DNA of 64,000 bases from Siansivirga zeaxanthinifaciens CC-SAMT-1 (GTDB taxonomy: Bacteria > Bacteroidota > Bacteroidia > Flavobacteriales > Flavobacteriaceae). The DNA lies in contig NZ_CP007202.1 in the NCBI RefSeq assembly GCF_000941055.1, positions 2,414,001 to 2,478,000 of the forward strand, read 5' to 3'. Numbering within the stretch: the first letter of the stretch is position 1; each line of letters starts with the position of its first letter. Both the position numbers and the translations under genes were made by a program. The notes below the pieces were generated by a model that did no database searches, was not told where the DNA came from, and worked only from the letters and a program-made list of their open reading frames with translations. Positions 10,244 to 18,863 of this stretch are shown here, piece by piece.

Positions 10244-11149
10244 ATGTTATCAATAAAAAAATATGCTGCCATCGATATAGGATCTAATGCCGTTAGGTTA
10301 TTAATTTCAAATATCATAGAACAAAAAGGTAAACCCGTTAAGTTTAAAAAAAATTCATTAGTACGAGTTCCAATTCGTTTAGGAGCAGATGTTTTTGTTA
10401 ACAATAAAATTTCAAAAGAAAATACCAATCGTATTGTAGACACGATGTTAGCTTTCAAACTTCTAATGAAATCTCACAAAGTTGTTAAATATAAGGCCTG
10501 TGCTACATCGGCAATGCGAGAATCTAAAAATGGTAAGCAGGTAGTCGATTTGGTTTTAAAAAATTCTGATATTGTTATTGATATTATTGAAGGTGAAGAA
10601 GAAGCCGCAATAATTGCTGCAACCGATTTAAATTCATACATCGATATTGATAAAACGTATTTATATGTGGATGTAGGAGGTGGAAGTACCGAATTTACTG
10701 TAATTCATGAAGGTAACACCATAGCATCCCGATCATTTAAAATAGGAACCGTAAGGCTCTTAAACGATATGGTTTCTAAAGAAGCCTGGCAAGAATTAGA
10801 AATCTGGATTAAGGAACATACCAGACAATACGATAAAATTTCGGTATTGGGTTCTGGTGGTAACATTAATAAAATATTTAAAGTATCAGGGAAAGCTTTA
10901 GGTAAACCCCTAACATATTTTTATTTAACGTCTTACTATAACTTACTTCAAAGTTATTCCTACGAAGAGCGTATTACAGAACTCGATTTAAATCAGGATA
11001 GGGCAGACGTTATTATACCTGCGATGCGAATTTATTTATCTTCCATGAAATGGAGTAATGCTAAAAATATTTACGTTCCTAAAATAGGTTTAGCAGATGG
11101 TATAATTAAAAGTATCTATTTTGATACCGTTTCTAGCCATACACAGTAA
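10244..11149 (+). CDS. ppx: Exopolyphosphatase, Ppx/GppA family
   Basis: A 301-residue protein with the actin-like ATPase fold of the Ppx/GppA family. The phosphate-1 loop IDIGSNAVRLL is at about residues 10-20 and the second glycine-rich loop DVGGGSTEF is near residue 145. It is the short form of about 300 residues without the C-terminal HD region of E. coli Ppx. Members hydrolyse terminal phosphate from polyphosphate or act on pppGpp. Coupling to ppk1 one base upstream favours polyphosphate as the substrate. Confidence 0.92.
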   Translation: MLSIKKYAAIDIGSNAVRLLISNIIEQKGKPVKFKKNSLVRVPIRLGADVFVNNKISKENTNRIVDTMLAFKLLMKSHKVVKYKACATSAMRESKNGKQVVDLVLKNSDIVIDIIEGEEEAAIIAATDLNSYIDIDKTYLYVDVGGGSTEFTVIHEGNTIASRSFKIGTVRLLNDMVSKEAWQELEIWIKEHTRQYDKISVLGSGGNINKIFKVSGKALGKPLTYFYLTSYYNLLQSYSYEERITELDLNQDRADVIIPAMRIYLSSMKWSNAKNIYVPKIGLADGIIKSIYFDTVSSHTQ

Positions 11150-11249
11150 AATTTTGCAGTTCAACTTGTTATTTATCATTGTGAAATATTTTCTTATATA
11201 TTCGTGTTGATAAAATTGATTATAATTTACAAACTAACACAATATAATT

Positions 11250-11774
11250 ATGAAAAAAATTTACTTAGCTATGTTACTTCTGGTATCCGTTTATGGCTAT
11301 TCTCAAGAAGTGAAATTTGGTGTACGAGGCGGATACAATATTTCTAATTTAGATTTTGATACGCCCATAACCGTTGAAAATATTCATAGAAATGGAATTT
11401 TTATAGGGTTTTTAGCTGAAATTGGTTTGTCTAAAGGCATCGCTTTTATGCCAGAAATTCAACTCTCGGCAGAAGGTGCAAAGGATGAAGATTTACAATT
11501 AGATTATTTGCAAATGCCGCTTTATTTTAAATTTAGATTGAGTGAAAAGTTTCACGTTGGACTAGGTCCTCAAGTGGGTTTAAAGAGTCATAAATTTGAA
11601 GATGGCCTTAGAGATTGGGCCTATTCTGGTGTAGGTGGTTTAGAATTCAAGTTATCTCACACCTTATTTTTAGATGCAAGATATACCTACGGTGTTGTTA
11701 ATATATTCGACAAAGATTTAGGTGATGAAGCTATAAATACTAATATTCAATTAGGTATTGGTTATAAGTTTTAA
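11250..11774 (+). CDS. Small outer-membrane beta-barrel protein, PorT-like family
   Basis: A 174-residue protein with a signal peptide (hydrophobic YLAMLLLVSVYGYS, cleavage before QEVKFG). It has alternating beta strands such as VKFGVRGGYNISN and a terminal strand NTNIQLGIGYKF ending in Phe, typical of outer-membrane barrels. The family is widespread in Bacteroidetes and its members mostly have no assigned function. It stands alone, 100 bp after ppx. Its stop overlaps the stop of convergent miaE by a few bases. Confidence 0.82.
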   Translation: MKKIYLAMLLLVSVYGYSQEVKFGVRGGYNISNLDFDTPITVENIHRNGIFIGFLAEIGLSKGIAFMPEIQLSAEGAKDEDLQLDYLQMPLYFKFRLSEKFHVGLGPQVGLKSHKFEDGLRDWAYSGVGGLEFKLSHTLFLDARYTYGVVNIFDKDLGDEAINTNIQLGIGYKF

Positions 11775-12352
11775 CCATGAATGGCTTCGGTTGTTCCTAA
11801 ATTAGCTATAATTTTAGCTTCATAATCAAGAAGTTGTTGCCATTTGGTATCAACTTCTTTTTTATTTCCATACTTTCTGGCAAAGCCTAAAAACATGGTG
11901 TAATGGTTAGCTTCACTTACCATTAAATTTCTGTAAAAGGTAGCTAATTCTTTATCTTGTAATTCTTCAGAAAGAAGTCTAAAACGCTCACAACTTCTAG
12001 CTTCTATTAAAGCTGCATAAAGTAATCGATGCACCAATTGTGTTGTTCTGCTGCCGCCTTTTGGAAAAAATTTAACTAATTGTAATACATAATCATCTTT
12101 TCGATCTCTTCCTAAAGTCCAACCGCGCTCTAAAATTTTATCGTGAACCATTTTAAAATGACTAATTTCCTCTTTCACTAAAGCAGTCATTTCTGTTACC
12201 AACTCACTATATTCGGGAAAACTAACAATTAATGAAATAGCGGTGCTGGTCGCTTTTTGTTCACAAAATGCGTGATCTGTTAAAATTTCTTCTATATTTT
12301 TTTCAACAATATTAACCCATCTTGGATCTGTTGGTAATTTTAAACCTAGCAT
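11771..12352 (-). CDS. miaE: tRNA-(ms2io6A)-hydroxylase, MiaE
   Basis: A 193-residue ferritin-like di-iron protein of the MiaE family, which hydroxylates the isopentenyl side chain of 2-methylthio-N6-isopentenyladenosine at tRNA position 37. The iron-ligand motifs are visible: an early Glu in HAFCEQKATS, EEISHF around residue 85, EARSCERF and SEANHY. The start matches the family N-terminus (MLGLKLPTDPRW). It lies 1 bp downstream of the lipoprotein gene 12354-12920, on the same strand. Confidence 0.92.
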   Translation of the reverse strand: MLGLKLPTDPRWVNIVEKNIEEILTDHAFCEQKATSTAISLIVSFPEYSELVTEMTALVKEEISHFKMVHDKILERGWTLGRDRKDDYVLQLVKFFPKGGSRTTQLVHRLLYAALIEARSCERFRLLSEELQDKELATFYRNLMVSEANHYTMFLGFARKYGNKKEVDTKWQQLLDYEAKIIANLGTTEAIHG

Positions 12353-12353
12353 A

Positions 12354-12920
12354 TTATATGGTTGTTTTTGTTGTTTTTAATTCTTTTACATACAAAGAAC
12401 CGTTATCATTAACATAAATAACGAAATCTTTAAAAATAGATGTATTTGGAATATTGAATGCTGTATTCAAGCAAACTTGCTTTTCGGTTGAACTGGAATG
12501 GTCTACCCAAACGTATAGCATAATTGCTTCTTCCCGGAAATTAGCATCAATAAATTCTGAAAACAGATGCTTATTGATTGTTTTCTCTGTAATTAATGAT
12601 TCGTTTTTAAATAGTTGTAAACTAACTTCAAAATTTTTAAAGTGTTCTTTTATGATGGTGTCTTGCTTTGTTTTAGATGTTTTTAAAACATAATCGTTTT
12701 CTAGTGAATGATAATTAAGTTTTATTTGAAGTCCGTTACTAAACGTGGTATCCGTTGCTATTTCTGTATAATTTTCTGGAATAAATTTTATTTGTTCTGA
12801 AAAAGATTCGAGTAACTGGGCTTTTTGAAGAACTTCTTGATTTTTTTGATAAGCCTTTTCACGACCATCGCACCCAATAAAACTAATTACAACAAACAAT
12901 AAAATACACATACTTTTCAT
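12354..12920 (-). CDS. Lipoprotein of unknown function
   Basis: A 188-residue protein starting with a lipoprotein signal: a short charged N-terminus, hydrophobic ILLFVVISF and a lipobox IGC with Cys at about residue 17. The rest is predicted soluble, with a Lys/Glu-rich helix (about 20-50) followed by a beta-rich part. I recognise no domain. It lies between dnaX (12-bp gap) and miaE (1-bp gap) and is probably co-transcribed with them. It is likely anchored in the envelope facing the periplasm. Confidence 0.7.
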   Translation of the reverse strand: MKSMCILLFVVISFIGCDGREKAYQKNQEVLQKAQLLESFSEQIKFIPENYTEIATDTTFSNGLQIKLNYHSLENDYVLKTSKTKQDTIIKEHFKNFEVSLQLFKNESLITEKTINKHLFSEFIDANFREEAIMLYVWVDHSSSTEKQVCLNTAFNIPNTSIFKDFVIYVNDNGSLYVKELKTTKTTI

Positions 12921-12932
12921 AATCAGGTGTTT

Positions 12933-14663
12933 TTAAATATCTAAATCGAAAGCTTTTCTTAGTAAATCAATATTAGGATTTTTTTCTTTTAATTTTTCAA
13001 ATTTTTCTGCTGTAGAGTAGGCATATTGCTTTTCTAATGTTTCATTTACAGTAACTGTTAAAGAAATATCGTAGTTATTTAAAGTCTTTCTTATATATGA
13101 AAGCAATTCAAATTGATTGCGTTCTACTTCTAGTTTGTTGGTCTCGGTTGGATATTCTACAAATGCCGTAGTATCTTTAATTTTTGGGGTATCGATATTT
13201 AAAATTGAAGCTAAATTAAATTGTCCTTTTTCTTGAAGAATGGTTATATAATTGTTCCATGTTTCAATAAAAGCTTCTTCTGTAAAGGCATCTTTAGGTA
13301 GATTTTCTTCATCTACAATAACATCCATTTGTTTTATAAGATGTTCTTTTTTAGCCTTAATACTTCGTAATGATAAACCCGAAGTTCTTTTAGATTCGCT
13401 ATTTAAAACTATTTTAGGAACTTCGTTTTCTTTAACTTCTTCTGCTTTTGTGTTAGTTTGAGCTGTATTTACAGTTTTAACTTCAGGACTTGCAGCAGCC
13501 GATTTTGTTTCTAAAACATCAGGTTTTTTAACAGTAACAGGAGTAAGGCCTTTCTTTTTAAAATATGTAGCAGGAATTATGTAATGTCTGCTATTTTTTT
13601 TTTCTCCATCAAAAGTGATAGAGGCTAATTGCATTAAACATAATTCAATAAGAAGTCGCTGGTTTTTACTGGATTTATATTTTAAATCACAATCGTTAGC
13701 TAAGTTTATGCCTTGCAATAAAAAAGCCTGTGATGCTTTTTGAGATTGTTCCAGGTATTTCTTTTTAGTTTCTTCACCAACTTCTAATAATTCGATAGTT
13801 GATGGTGTTTTACTAACTAATAAGTCTCTAAAATGCGATGCCAAACCAGCAATATAGTGGTGACCGTCGAAACCTTTAGATAGTGTATTATTAAATTGTA
13901 ATAATAACTCGGGGATGTTATTTTCTAAAATTAAATCGGTGCTGGTAAAATAAGTTTCGTAATCTAAAACATTTAAGTTTTCGGTTACTGCTTGTCGCGT
14001 TAAATTTTTACCAGAAAAACTAACAACACGATCAAAAATAGATAGCGCATCACGCATGGCGCCATCTGCTTTTTGTGCTATAATATGTAAGGCATCATCG
14101 TCTGCAGTTATATTTTGTTCTTCGGCAATATATTTTAAATATTCCTTGGCATCTTTAACGGTAATACGTTTAAAGTCAAAAATTTGACAACGCGATAATA
14201 TGGTAGGAATAATTTTGTGCTTTTCTGTAGTTGCCAAAATAAAAATACAATGTTTTGGCGGTTCTTCTAATGTTTTAAGAAAGGCATTGAAGGCCGCTTG
14301 CGAAAGCATATGTACCTCGTCGATGATATAAACTTTGTATTTTCCTATTTGTGGTGGAATACGAACTTGGTCTGTTAGACTTCTAATATCGTCTACCGAG
14401 TTGTTAGAAGCTGCATCTAATTCAAAAATATTAAATGCAAAATCTTCCTCGCCAGCTTCGGTACCACCATTATTTATCATTTTAGCTAGAATACGAGCAC
14501 AGGTTGTTTTTCCAACGCCTCGAGGTCCTGTAAATAAAAGCGCCTGAGCTAAATGATTGTTTTCAATGGCATTTAATAAGGTATTTGTAATCGCCTGTTG
14601 TCCCACAACATCCTTAAATGTTTGGGGTCTATATTTTCGTGCTGATACTACAAAATGTTCCAT
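12933..14663 (-). CDS. dnaX: DNA polymerase III gamma/tau subunit
   Basis: A 576-residue clamp-loader ATPase. The Walker A motif GPRGVGKTT is at residues 46-54, the Walker B DEVH at 115-118, and the sensor region includes ATTEKHKIIPTILSRCQIF. A C-terminal tau-like extension (about 365-576) would contact the polymerase. Unusually, the zinc-binding segment between Walker A and the DAAS motif, which carries four cysteines in E. coli DnaX, is replaced by a short acidic stretch (about residues 64-75) without cysteines. I recall the same in other Flavobacteriia. It is first in a minus-strand run with the lipoprotein and miaE, behind a good promoter. Confidence 0.96.
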   Translation of the reverse strand: MEHFVVSARKYRPQTFKDVVGQQAITNTLLNAIENNHLAQALLFTGPRGVGKTTCARILAKMINNGGTEAGEEDFAFNIFELDAASNNSVDDIRSLTDQVRIPPQIGKYKVYIIDEVHMLSQAAFNAFLKTLEEPPKHCIFILATTEKHKIIPTILSRCQIFDFKRITVKDAKEYLKYIAEEQNITADDDALHIIAQKADGAMRDALSIFDRVVSFSGKNLTRQAVTENLNVLDYETYFTSTDLILENNIPELLLQFNNTLSKGFDGHHYIAGLASHFRDLLVSKTPSTIELLEVGEETKKKYLEQSQKASQAFLLQGINLANDCDLKYKSSKNQRLLIELCLMQLASITFDGEKKNSRHYIIPATYFKKKGLTPVTVKKPDVLETKSAAASPEVKTVNTAQTNTKAEEVKENEVPKIVLNSESKRTSGLSLRSIKAKKEHLIKQMDVIVDEENLPKDAFTEEAFIETWNNYITILQEKGQFNLASILNIDTPKIKDTTAFVEYPTETNKLEVERNQFELLSYIRKTLNNYDISLTVTVNETLEKQYAYSTAEKFEKLKEKNPNIDLLRKAFDLDI

Positions 14664-14680
14664 TGAATATGTTTGTGTAA

Positions 14681-14713
14681 CAAAGTTAAAAATTCAACTG
14701 AAAATTATACAAA
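14681..14713 (-). promoter_or_regulatory. Bacteroidetes-type promoter of dnaX
   Basis: Read on the minus strand, TTTG (14713-14710) is followed after 21 bp by TAACTTTG (14688-14681). This matches the -33 TTG and -7 TAnnTTTG consensus of the primary sigma factor in Bacteroidetes. The -7 box ends 17 bp upstream of the dnaX start codon. Confidence 0.6.
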
Positions 14714-14857
14714 TTGCAGCTTAAAATTACAATTGAGTTATTAACAATTACAATGTAAAAGTTTAGAACACGAAGGTGTCTAAACCTGTTTTAGCAAAGT
14801 AAAACTCACAGGTGTTTATTTTTAATTTAAGAACCGTGGTTTTTGTTTTTTGTGTTG

Positions 14858-14865
14858 TACTTTTG
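14858..14865 (+). promoter_or_regulatory. -7 promoter box of the RNase P RNA gene
   Basis: TACTTTTG at 14858-14865 fits the TAnnTTTG consensus. It places transcription start about six bases downstream, at about 14871, which coincides with the 5' strand of helix P1 of the RNase P RNA. No good -33 box is visible at the standard distance. Confidence 0.55.
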
Positions 14866-14867
14866 CT

Positions 14868-15186
14868 TCAAGTAAATCGCTCTATCGCTTTTAATATTTT
14901 TAAGTATTAAGGGAGGAAAGTCCGAACACCATAGTGCAACATAGTGGTTAATGGCCACCAGTCGTGAGGCTAGGAATAGTGCAACAGAAAGTATGTACAG
15001 GTAATGCTGTAGTGAAACCGTGTAAACTCTATGTGGTGCAATGTCATGTAAACCAGCGTTTGAGGGCGGCACGCTTGATGCTGGAGGGTAGGCAGCTAAA
15101 GTGTATTGGTAACAATGCACTAAGATAAATGATAGAGGCTTTTTGTTTTGCAAAAAGTACAGAATTCGGCTTATAGATTTACTTAA
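14868..15186 (+). ncRNA. rnpB: RNase P RNA, bacterial class A
   Basis: The catalytic RNA of RNase P, which matures tRNA 5' ends. The conserved core is directly visible: GAGGAAAGTCCGAACACC near 14911, AGTGCAACAGAAAG near 14978, GTGAAACCGTGTAAACTC near 15013, GGAGGGTAGGC near 15083, GATAAATGATAGAGGC near 15124, and ACAGAATTCGGCTTATAG near 15160. The ends pair as helix P1: AAGTAAATC (14870-14878) with GATTTACTT (15176-15184). A promoter box lies just upstream and a strong terminator just downstream. The gene is non-coding, and a minus-strand open frame across it is spurious. The exact ends are estimated from P1. Confidence 0.95.
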
Positions 15187-15192
15187 ATAAAC

Positions 15193-15227
15193 AAGCCTTT
15201 TGAATTTTTCAAAAGGCTTTGTTTTTT
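15193..15227 (+). terminator. Intrinsic terminator of rnpB
   Basis: A perfect 12-bp stem (15193-15204 with 15208-15219, loop TTT) is followed by GTTTTTT. It lies 8 bp after the P1 helix of rnpB and 2 bp before the end of convergent rsmD, so it may also stop leftward transcription, although the U-tract favours the plus strand. Confidence 0.85.
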
Positions 15228-15228
15228 A

Positions 15229-15765
15229 TTAATTTTCGAAAAAGCTAAACATATTACCACCATAACTTTTTGAATGACTGTAATTCTCCAAATTTGATAG
15301 GTTGGTATGTTTGGAATGCTCTACAATTAAAAGCCCTTCTTCTAATAACAGATTATTTTTAAATACCAGTTCTGGGATTTTTGAGAAGTCTTCTTCTGTA
15401 AAATTGTAAGGCGGATCTGCAAAAATTATATCACACTGTAGGGTAGTTTTTTCTAAAAATTTAAAAACATCGCTTTTAATGGTTTGCAAAGGTAAGTTTA
15501 AAGCACTTGCGGTTTGTTTAATAAACTTGATACATCCAAAATCTTGATCGACACATGTTATATTACTGGTGCCTCTTGATGCAAATTCGTAACTAATATT
15601 ACCGGTTCCAGAGAATAAATCAAGTACAGAAATGGCATCAAAATAAAAACTATTTCCCAATATATTGAAAAGAGATTCTTTAGCCATATCGGTCGTGGGT
15701 CTTACGGGTAAATTTTTTGGTGCTAAAATTTTTCTTCCCTTATGTATTCCAGAGATAATACGCAT
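15229..15765 (-). CDS. rsmD: 16S rRNA (guanine966-N2)-methyltransferase
   Basis: A 178-residue Rossmann-fold methyltransferase of the RsmD family, which methylates G966 of 16S rRNA using S-adenosylmethionine. The N-terminal signature MRIISGIHKGRKI and PTTDMAKESLFNIL is followed by the SAM-binding motif DLFSGTGNISYE (about residues 48-59) and the catalytic DPPY at about residue 117. Length is typical. Its ATG overlaps the stop of the DUF3822 gene by one base, which indicates translational coupling. Confidence 0.95.
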   Translation of the reverse strand: MRIISGIHKGRKILAPKNLPVRPTTDMAKESLFNILGNSFYFDAISVLDLFSGTGNISYEFASRGTSNITCVDQDFGCIKFIKQTASALNLPLQTIKSDVFKFLEKTTLQCDIIFADPPYNFTEEDFSKIPELVFKNNLLLEEGLLIVEHSKHTNLSNLENYSHSKSYGGNMFSFFEN

Positions 15766-16607
15766 TAAAAGCTTTTTATTAAAGTGAAATTAGTATGATG
15801 AAATCCTTGGGTTTGTGCAAAATGATAGGTTTCATTTCTATTCCCAAAACTTACATTTCTAATATATTTATAGGCTATTTTATATAAACTGCTGTCTTCA
15901 ATTATATTTCCTAATAAAACTAATTGAAAAGATTCGGGATTTAAGCCCAATTGTTCGGTAGTAAAAAGAATATAATAAATAAAATCTTCCTTGGTATGAT
16001 ACTCGAAAGTATTGTATAGTTTTAACTTTCCTTTATCAACACAAATAATTTCAAAATGTTTTCGGTTTACGTTTACATATACTTTTGGATGTTCAGAGTT
16101 TTTCTCCAATTGTAAAATTTCTTCAATTAAAATGGTTGAAACATGCTTATAGGTAAAAGTGCCGAAGGTGTCAAAAATTAAATTATTAATGTTAACATAA
16201 GGCACATAAACATTTACCGAGTCGTTTATTTGAATTTGATCGAAAGCAATAAAATCGGATTTTAAAATTTTAGAATTAAACTTTAAATAATCGGCAAGAC
16301 AATCTTCGTTAAAAAGCGGTTTAGGTACCAGTGTCGATATATCATTATCGTGAACTACGGTAACATTATTATAACCAGTTTTTAAATCGTTTTCTGTGGC
16401 AAGTATATGTTTTAAGTAATCTAAGATTTCGATAGTATTAAATTTTCTATCAAAATCGAAAGACTTAGTTTGTAGAATGGTATTTTGTTCTCTATCTAAG
16501 ATACAAAAAGAAAGTCCACTCAAACTTATTTGAATGGACAGTTCTTTATTACTTTTATTGTTAGTTGTGTTAGTCGTTAGATCCATAAGTTTTTGGCCAA
16601 TTTCCAT
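15765..16607 (-). CDS. DUF3822 family protein
   Basis: A 280-residue protein of unknown function that in Flavobacteriia is commonly found directly upstream of rsmD, as here. No signal peptide or membrane segment is visible, so it is probably cytoplasmic. The beta-alpha pattern (SIQISLSGLSFCILDRE; KVYVNVNRKHFEIICVD) resembles the duplicated actin-like fold, but this is only an impression. Two starts are possible: 16607, overlapping the upstream gene by 38 bp, or an internal ATG at 16586, which leaves a 17-bp overlap and is equally plausible. Confidence 0.75.
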   Translation of the reverse strand: MEIGQKLMDLTTNTTNNKSNKELSIQISLSGLSFCILDREQNTILQTKSFDFDRKFNTIEILDYLKHILATENDLKTGYNNVTVVHDNDISTLVPKPLFNEDCLADYLKFNSKILKSDFIAFDQIQINDSVNVYVPYVNINNLIFDTFGTFTYKHVSTILIEEILQLEKNSEHPKVYVNVNRKHFEIICVDKGKLKLYNTFEYHTKEDFIYYILFTTEQLGLNPESFQLVLLGNIIEDSSLYKIAYKYIRNVSFGNRNETYHFAQTQGFHHTNFTLIKSF

Positions 16608-17307
16608 TGGTGTTAACTTCTTCCATAGAACCTACTTTTAAAACGTTACCATTAACGCCATCAACCGATACGACTTGATTCTCTTGAATTACAAGATCTC
16701 TATCTAGATCGTATAAAATAATGTCTTTAGCGACAGAAGCTTCAAAAACAGGAATGTTAACATCGCTTTGTTCAATAAAACCAGCTTTTAAATTAAATTT
16801 AGAACCAGGCTTTCCAACTGGTACATCCATCATTGTCTTATAACGATTTGAATTTTTAAATAATGAATCTTTTACCGATACAAAACCTAAAGTGTCTATA
16901 ATAACGATGTCTTTAAACATATCTACTCCAAATTGTTTTGTTAAAGCGGCATCTAAAATACTAGAATCACGTCTTTGAGTAATTGTATATTTTGCAGATT
17001 CAATAAATTTAATTAATTCATCGAAGTTATCTGTAAATTTACCTGTAACTTGTTTGTGTGCTAATTCAGCATCTCTTATGTCAATTAATTTCTCTATTAC
17101 TTTAGCGTAACGCTTGTTTTTTTCTTGGTTAAATAAAATCGGGTTATAAATAGACATGTAAGTTTGGTAACCTAAAAATATAATTAATCCCCAAAGTGCA
17201 ATGTTTAACACTGGCTTGAATTTTGAAGGTATAAATTTATCAACTAACTTAACCAAGCCAATTGTAAGCAGAATTACTGCAACAGCAATAAGAATAAAAT
17301 TTAACAT
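16570..17307 (-). CDS. Membrane-anchored protein of unknown function
   Basis: A 245-residue protein with two N-terminal membrane helices (about residues 2-20 and 32-50) and a soluble remainder. An amphipathic helix (KVIEKLIDIRDAELAHKQVTG) is followed by a beta-rich domain. I know no name for the family. Its 3' end overlaps the DUF3822 gene, so it appears to head the leftward operon with DUF3822 and rsmD. The helix with a following TGKF-x-D segment recalls pilin-like or type II secretion-like N-terminal architecture, but that is weak. Confidence 0.7.
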   Translation of the reverse strand: MLNFILIAVAVILLTIGLVKLVDKFIPSKFKPVLNIALWGLIIFLGYQTYMSIYNPILFNQEKNKRYAKVIEKLIDIRDAELAHKQVTGKFTDNFDELIKFIESAKYTITQRRDSSILDAALTKQFGVDMFKDIVIIDTLGFVSVKDSLFKNSNRYKTMMDVPVGKPGSKFNLKAGFIEQSDVNIPVFEASVAKDIILYDLDRDLVIQENQVVSVDGVNGNVLKVGSMEEVNTNGNWPKTYGSND

Positions 17308-17435
17308 AATTGTTTTTAATTAAAAGTGTTTATTAAACGTCATACGCAAATCTACAATTTTTTTTTAATCGTAAAAACCTATTCAGTATAAAATCATTTC
17401 TATATTTGAATAATTTATTATACATAAATTTATAA

Positions 17436-18860
17436 ATGACCCCTCAAGAATTTTATTCCCTTATAAAACAGCAGTTTCCGTTTCAACCTACCCTAAAACA
17501 AAATGTTGTATTGCAACAATTATCTGAATTTATTATTAGTAATTCACCAAATGCAATCTATTTATTAAAAGGTTATGCAGGAACCGGAAAAACCACTATA
17601 ATAGGGACTATTGTGTCTAATTTATGGAAAGTAAAAATGAGTTCTGTGCTTATGGCACCCACAGGTAGAGCTGCTAAAGTAATTTCAAATTATTCAGGAA
17701 AAGAGGCCTTTACTATACATAAAAAAATATACTTTCCTAAAAAAGAGAAATCTGGCGGTGTAAAGTTTGTGTTGCAGCCCAATAAACACAAAAACACCAT
17801 TTTTATAGTAGATGAAGCTTCCATGATTTCTGATGCAGTAGGCGATTCTAAACTTTTTGAAAACGGCTCTCTGCTAGACGATTTAATGCAATATGTTTAC
17901 TCCGGACATAAATGTAAGTTGTTACTTATTGGAGACACCGCCCAGTTACCACCTGTAAAGCTGGACTTGAGTCCCGCTTTAAATGAAAACACCCTGGCTT
18001 TAAATTATAATAAAGAGGTAACAGTAATGGAATTAGACGAGGTGATGCGTCAAGCCGAAAATTCGGGAATTTTAATAAATGCCACGACACTTCGAGAATC
18101 ACTTTCTAATAATATTTATGATTATTTTAAATTCGATTTACATGGCTTTAAAGATATTGTACGACTGGTCGATGGCTACGAAATTATGGATGCTATAAAC
18201 GATGCTTATAGTTCTTTGGGAAATGAGGAAACAGCTATTATAGTTAGAAGCAATAAACGCGCTAATTTATACAACCAGAATATAAGAAACAGAATCCTTT
18301 TTAATGAAAGCGAATTGTCATCTGGAGATTATCTCATGGTTGTGAAAAACAATTATTTCTGGGTGAAACCAACCAGTGAAGCAGGATTTATAGCTAATGG
18401 CGATATTATTGAGGTTTTAGAAATTTTTAGTATTAAAGAACTTTATGGATTTAAATTTGCTGAAGTTAAAATTCGAATGGTAGATTACCCAAAGATGCAA
18501 CCTTTTGAAACCGTTTTACTTTTAGATACTATTGAAGCAGAAACACCTTCTTTATCTTATGAAGATTCAAACCGACTTTACCAAGAAGTTATGAAAGATT
18601 TTGAGAACGAATCCAGTAATTATAAGAAATTTCTAAAAGTTAAAAACAGCAATTTTTTTAATGCTTTACAAGTAAAATTCTCTTATGCCATAACCTGTCA
18701 TAAATCGCAAGGTGGCCAATGGAGCACCGTATTTGTTGAACAGCCATACTTACCTAATGGTATAGACAAAGATTATTTACGTTGGTTATATACTGCTGTT
18801 ACAAGAGCTAAAGAAAAGTTGTATCTTATAGGCTTTAAAAATGATAGTTTTGAAGAATAG
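17436..18860 (+). CDS. RecD/UvrD-like superfamily 1 helicase
   Basis: A 474-residue ATP-dependent DNA helicase of the RecD-like type. The Walker A motif GYAGTGKTT is at residues 46-54, Walker B DEAS lies near 127-130, and LLIGDTAQLPPV is motif III. The C-terminal motifs are HKSQGGQW and YTAVTRAKEKLYLIG (UvrD C-terminal 2 domain). It is shorter than RecD2 and lacks a RecBC partner nearby. It is followed 3 bp later by DUF4126. It probably acts in DNA repair or replication restart; the exact role is unassigned. Confidence 0.88.
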   Translation: MTPQEFYSLIKQQFPFQPTLKQNVVLQQLSEFIISNSPNAIYLLKGYAGTGKTTIIGTIVSNLWKVKMSSVLMAPTGRAAKVISNYSGKEAFTIHKKIYFPKKEKSGGVKFVLQPNKHKNTIFIVDEASMISDAVGDSKLFENGSLLDDLMQYVYSGHKCKLLLIGDTAQLPPVKLDLSPALNENTLALNYNKEVTVMELDEVMRQAENSGILINATTLRESLSNNIYDYFKFDLHGFKDIVRLVDGYEIMDAINDAYSSLGNEETAIIVRSNKRANLYNQNIRNRILFNESELSSGDYLMVVKNNYFWVKPTSEAGFIANGDIIEVLEIFSIKELYGFKFAEVKIRMVDYPKMQPFETVLLLDTIEAETPSLSYEDSNRLYQEVMKDFENESSNYKKFLKVKNSNFFNALQVKFSYAITCHKSQGGQWSTVFVEQPYLPNGIDKDYLRWLYTAVTRAKEKLYLIGFKNDSFEE

Positions 18861-18863
18861 TTT

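Noticed and set aside
14827..15153. A 108-codon minus-strand frame
   Set aside because: It lies across the RNase P RNA, whose conserved core and P1 pairing are unmistakable on the plus strand.
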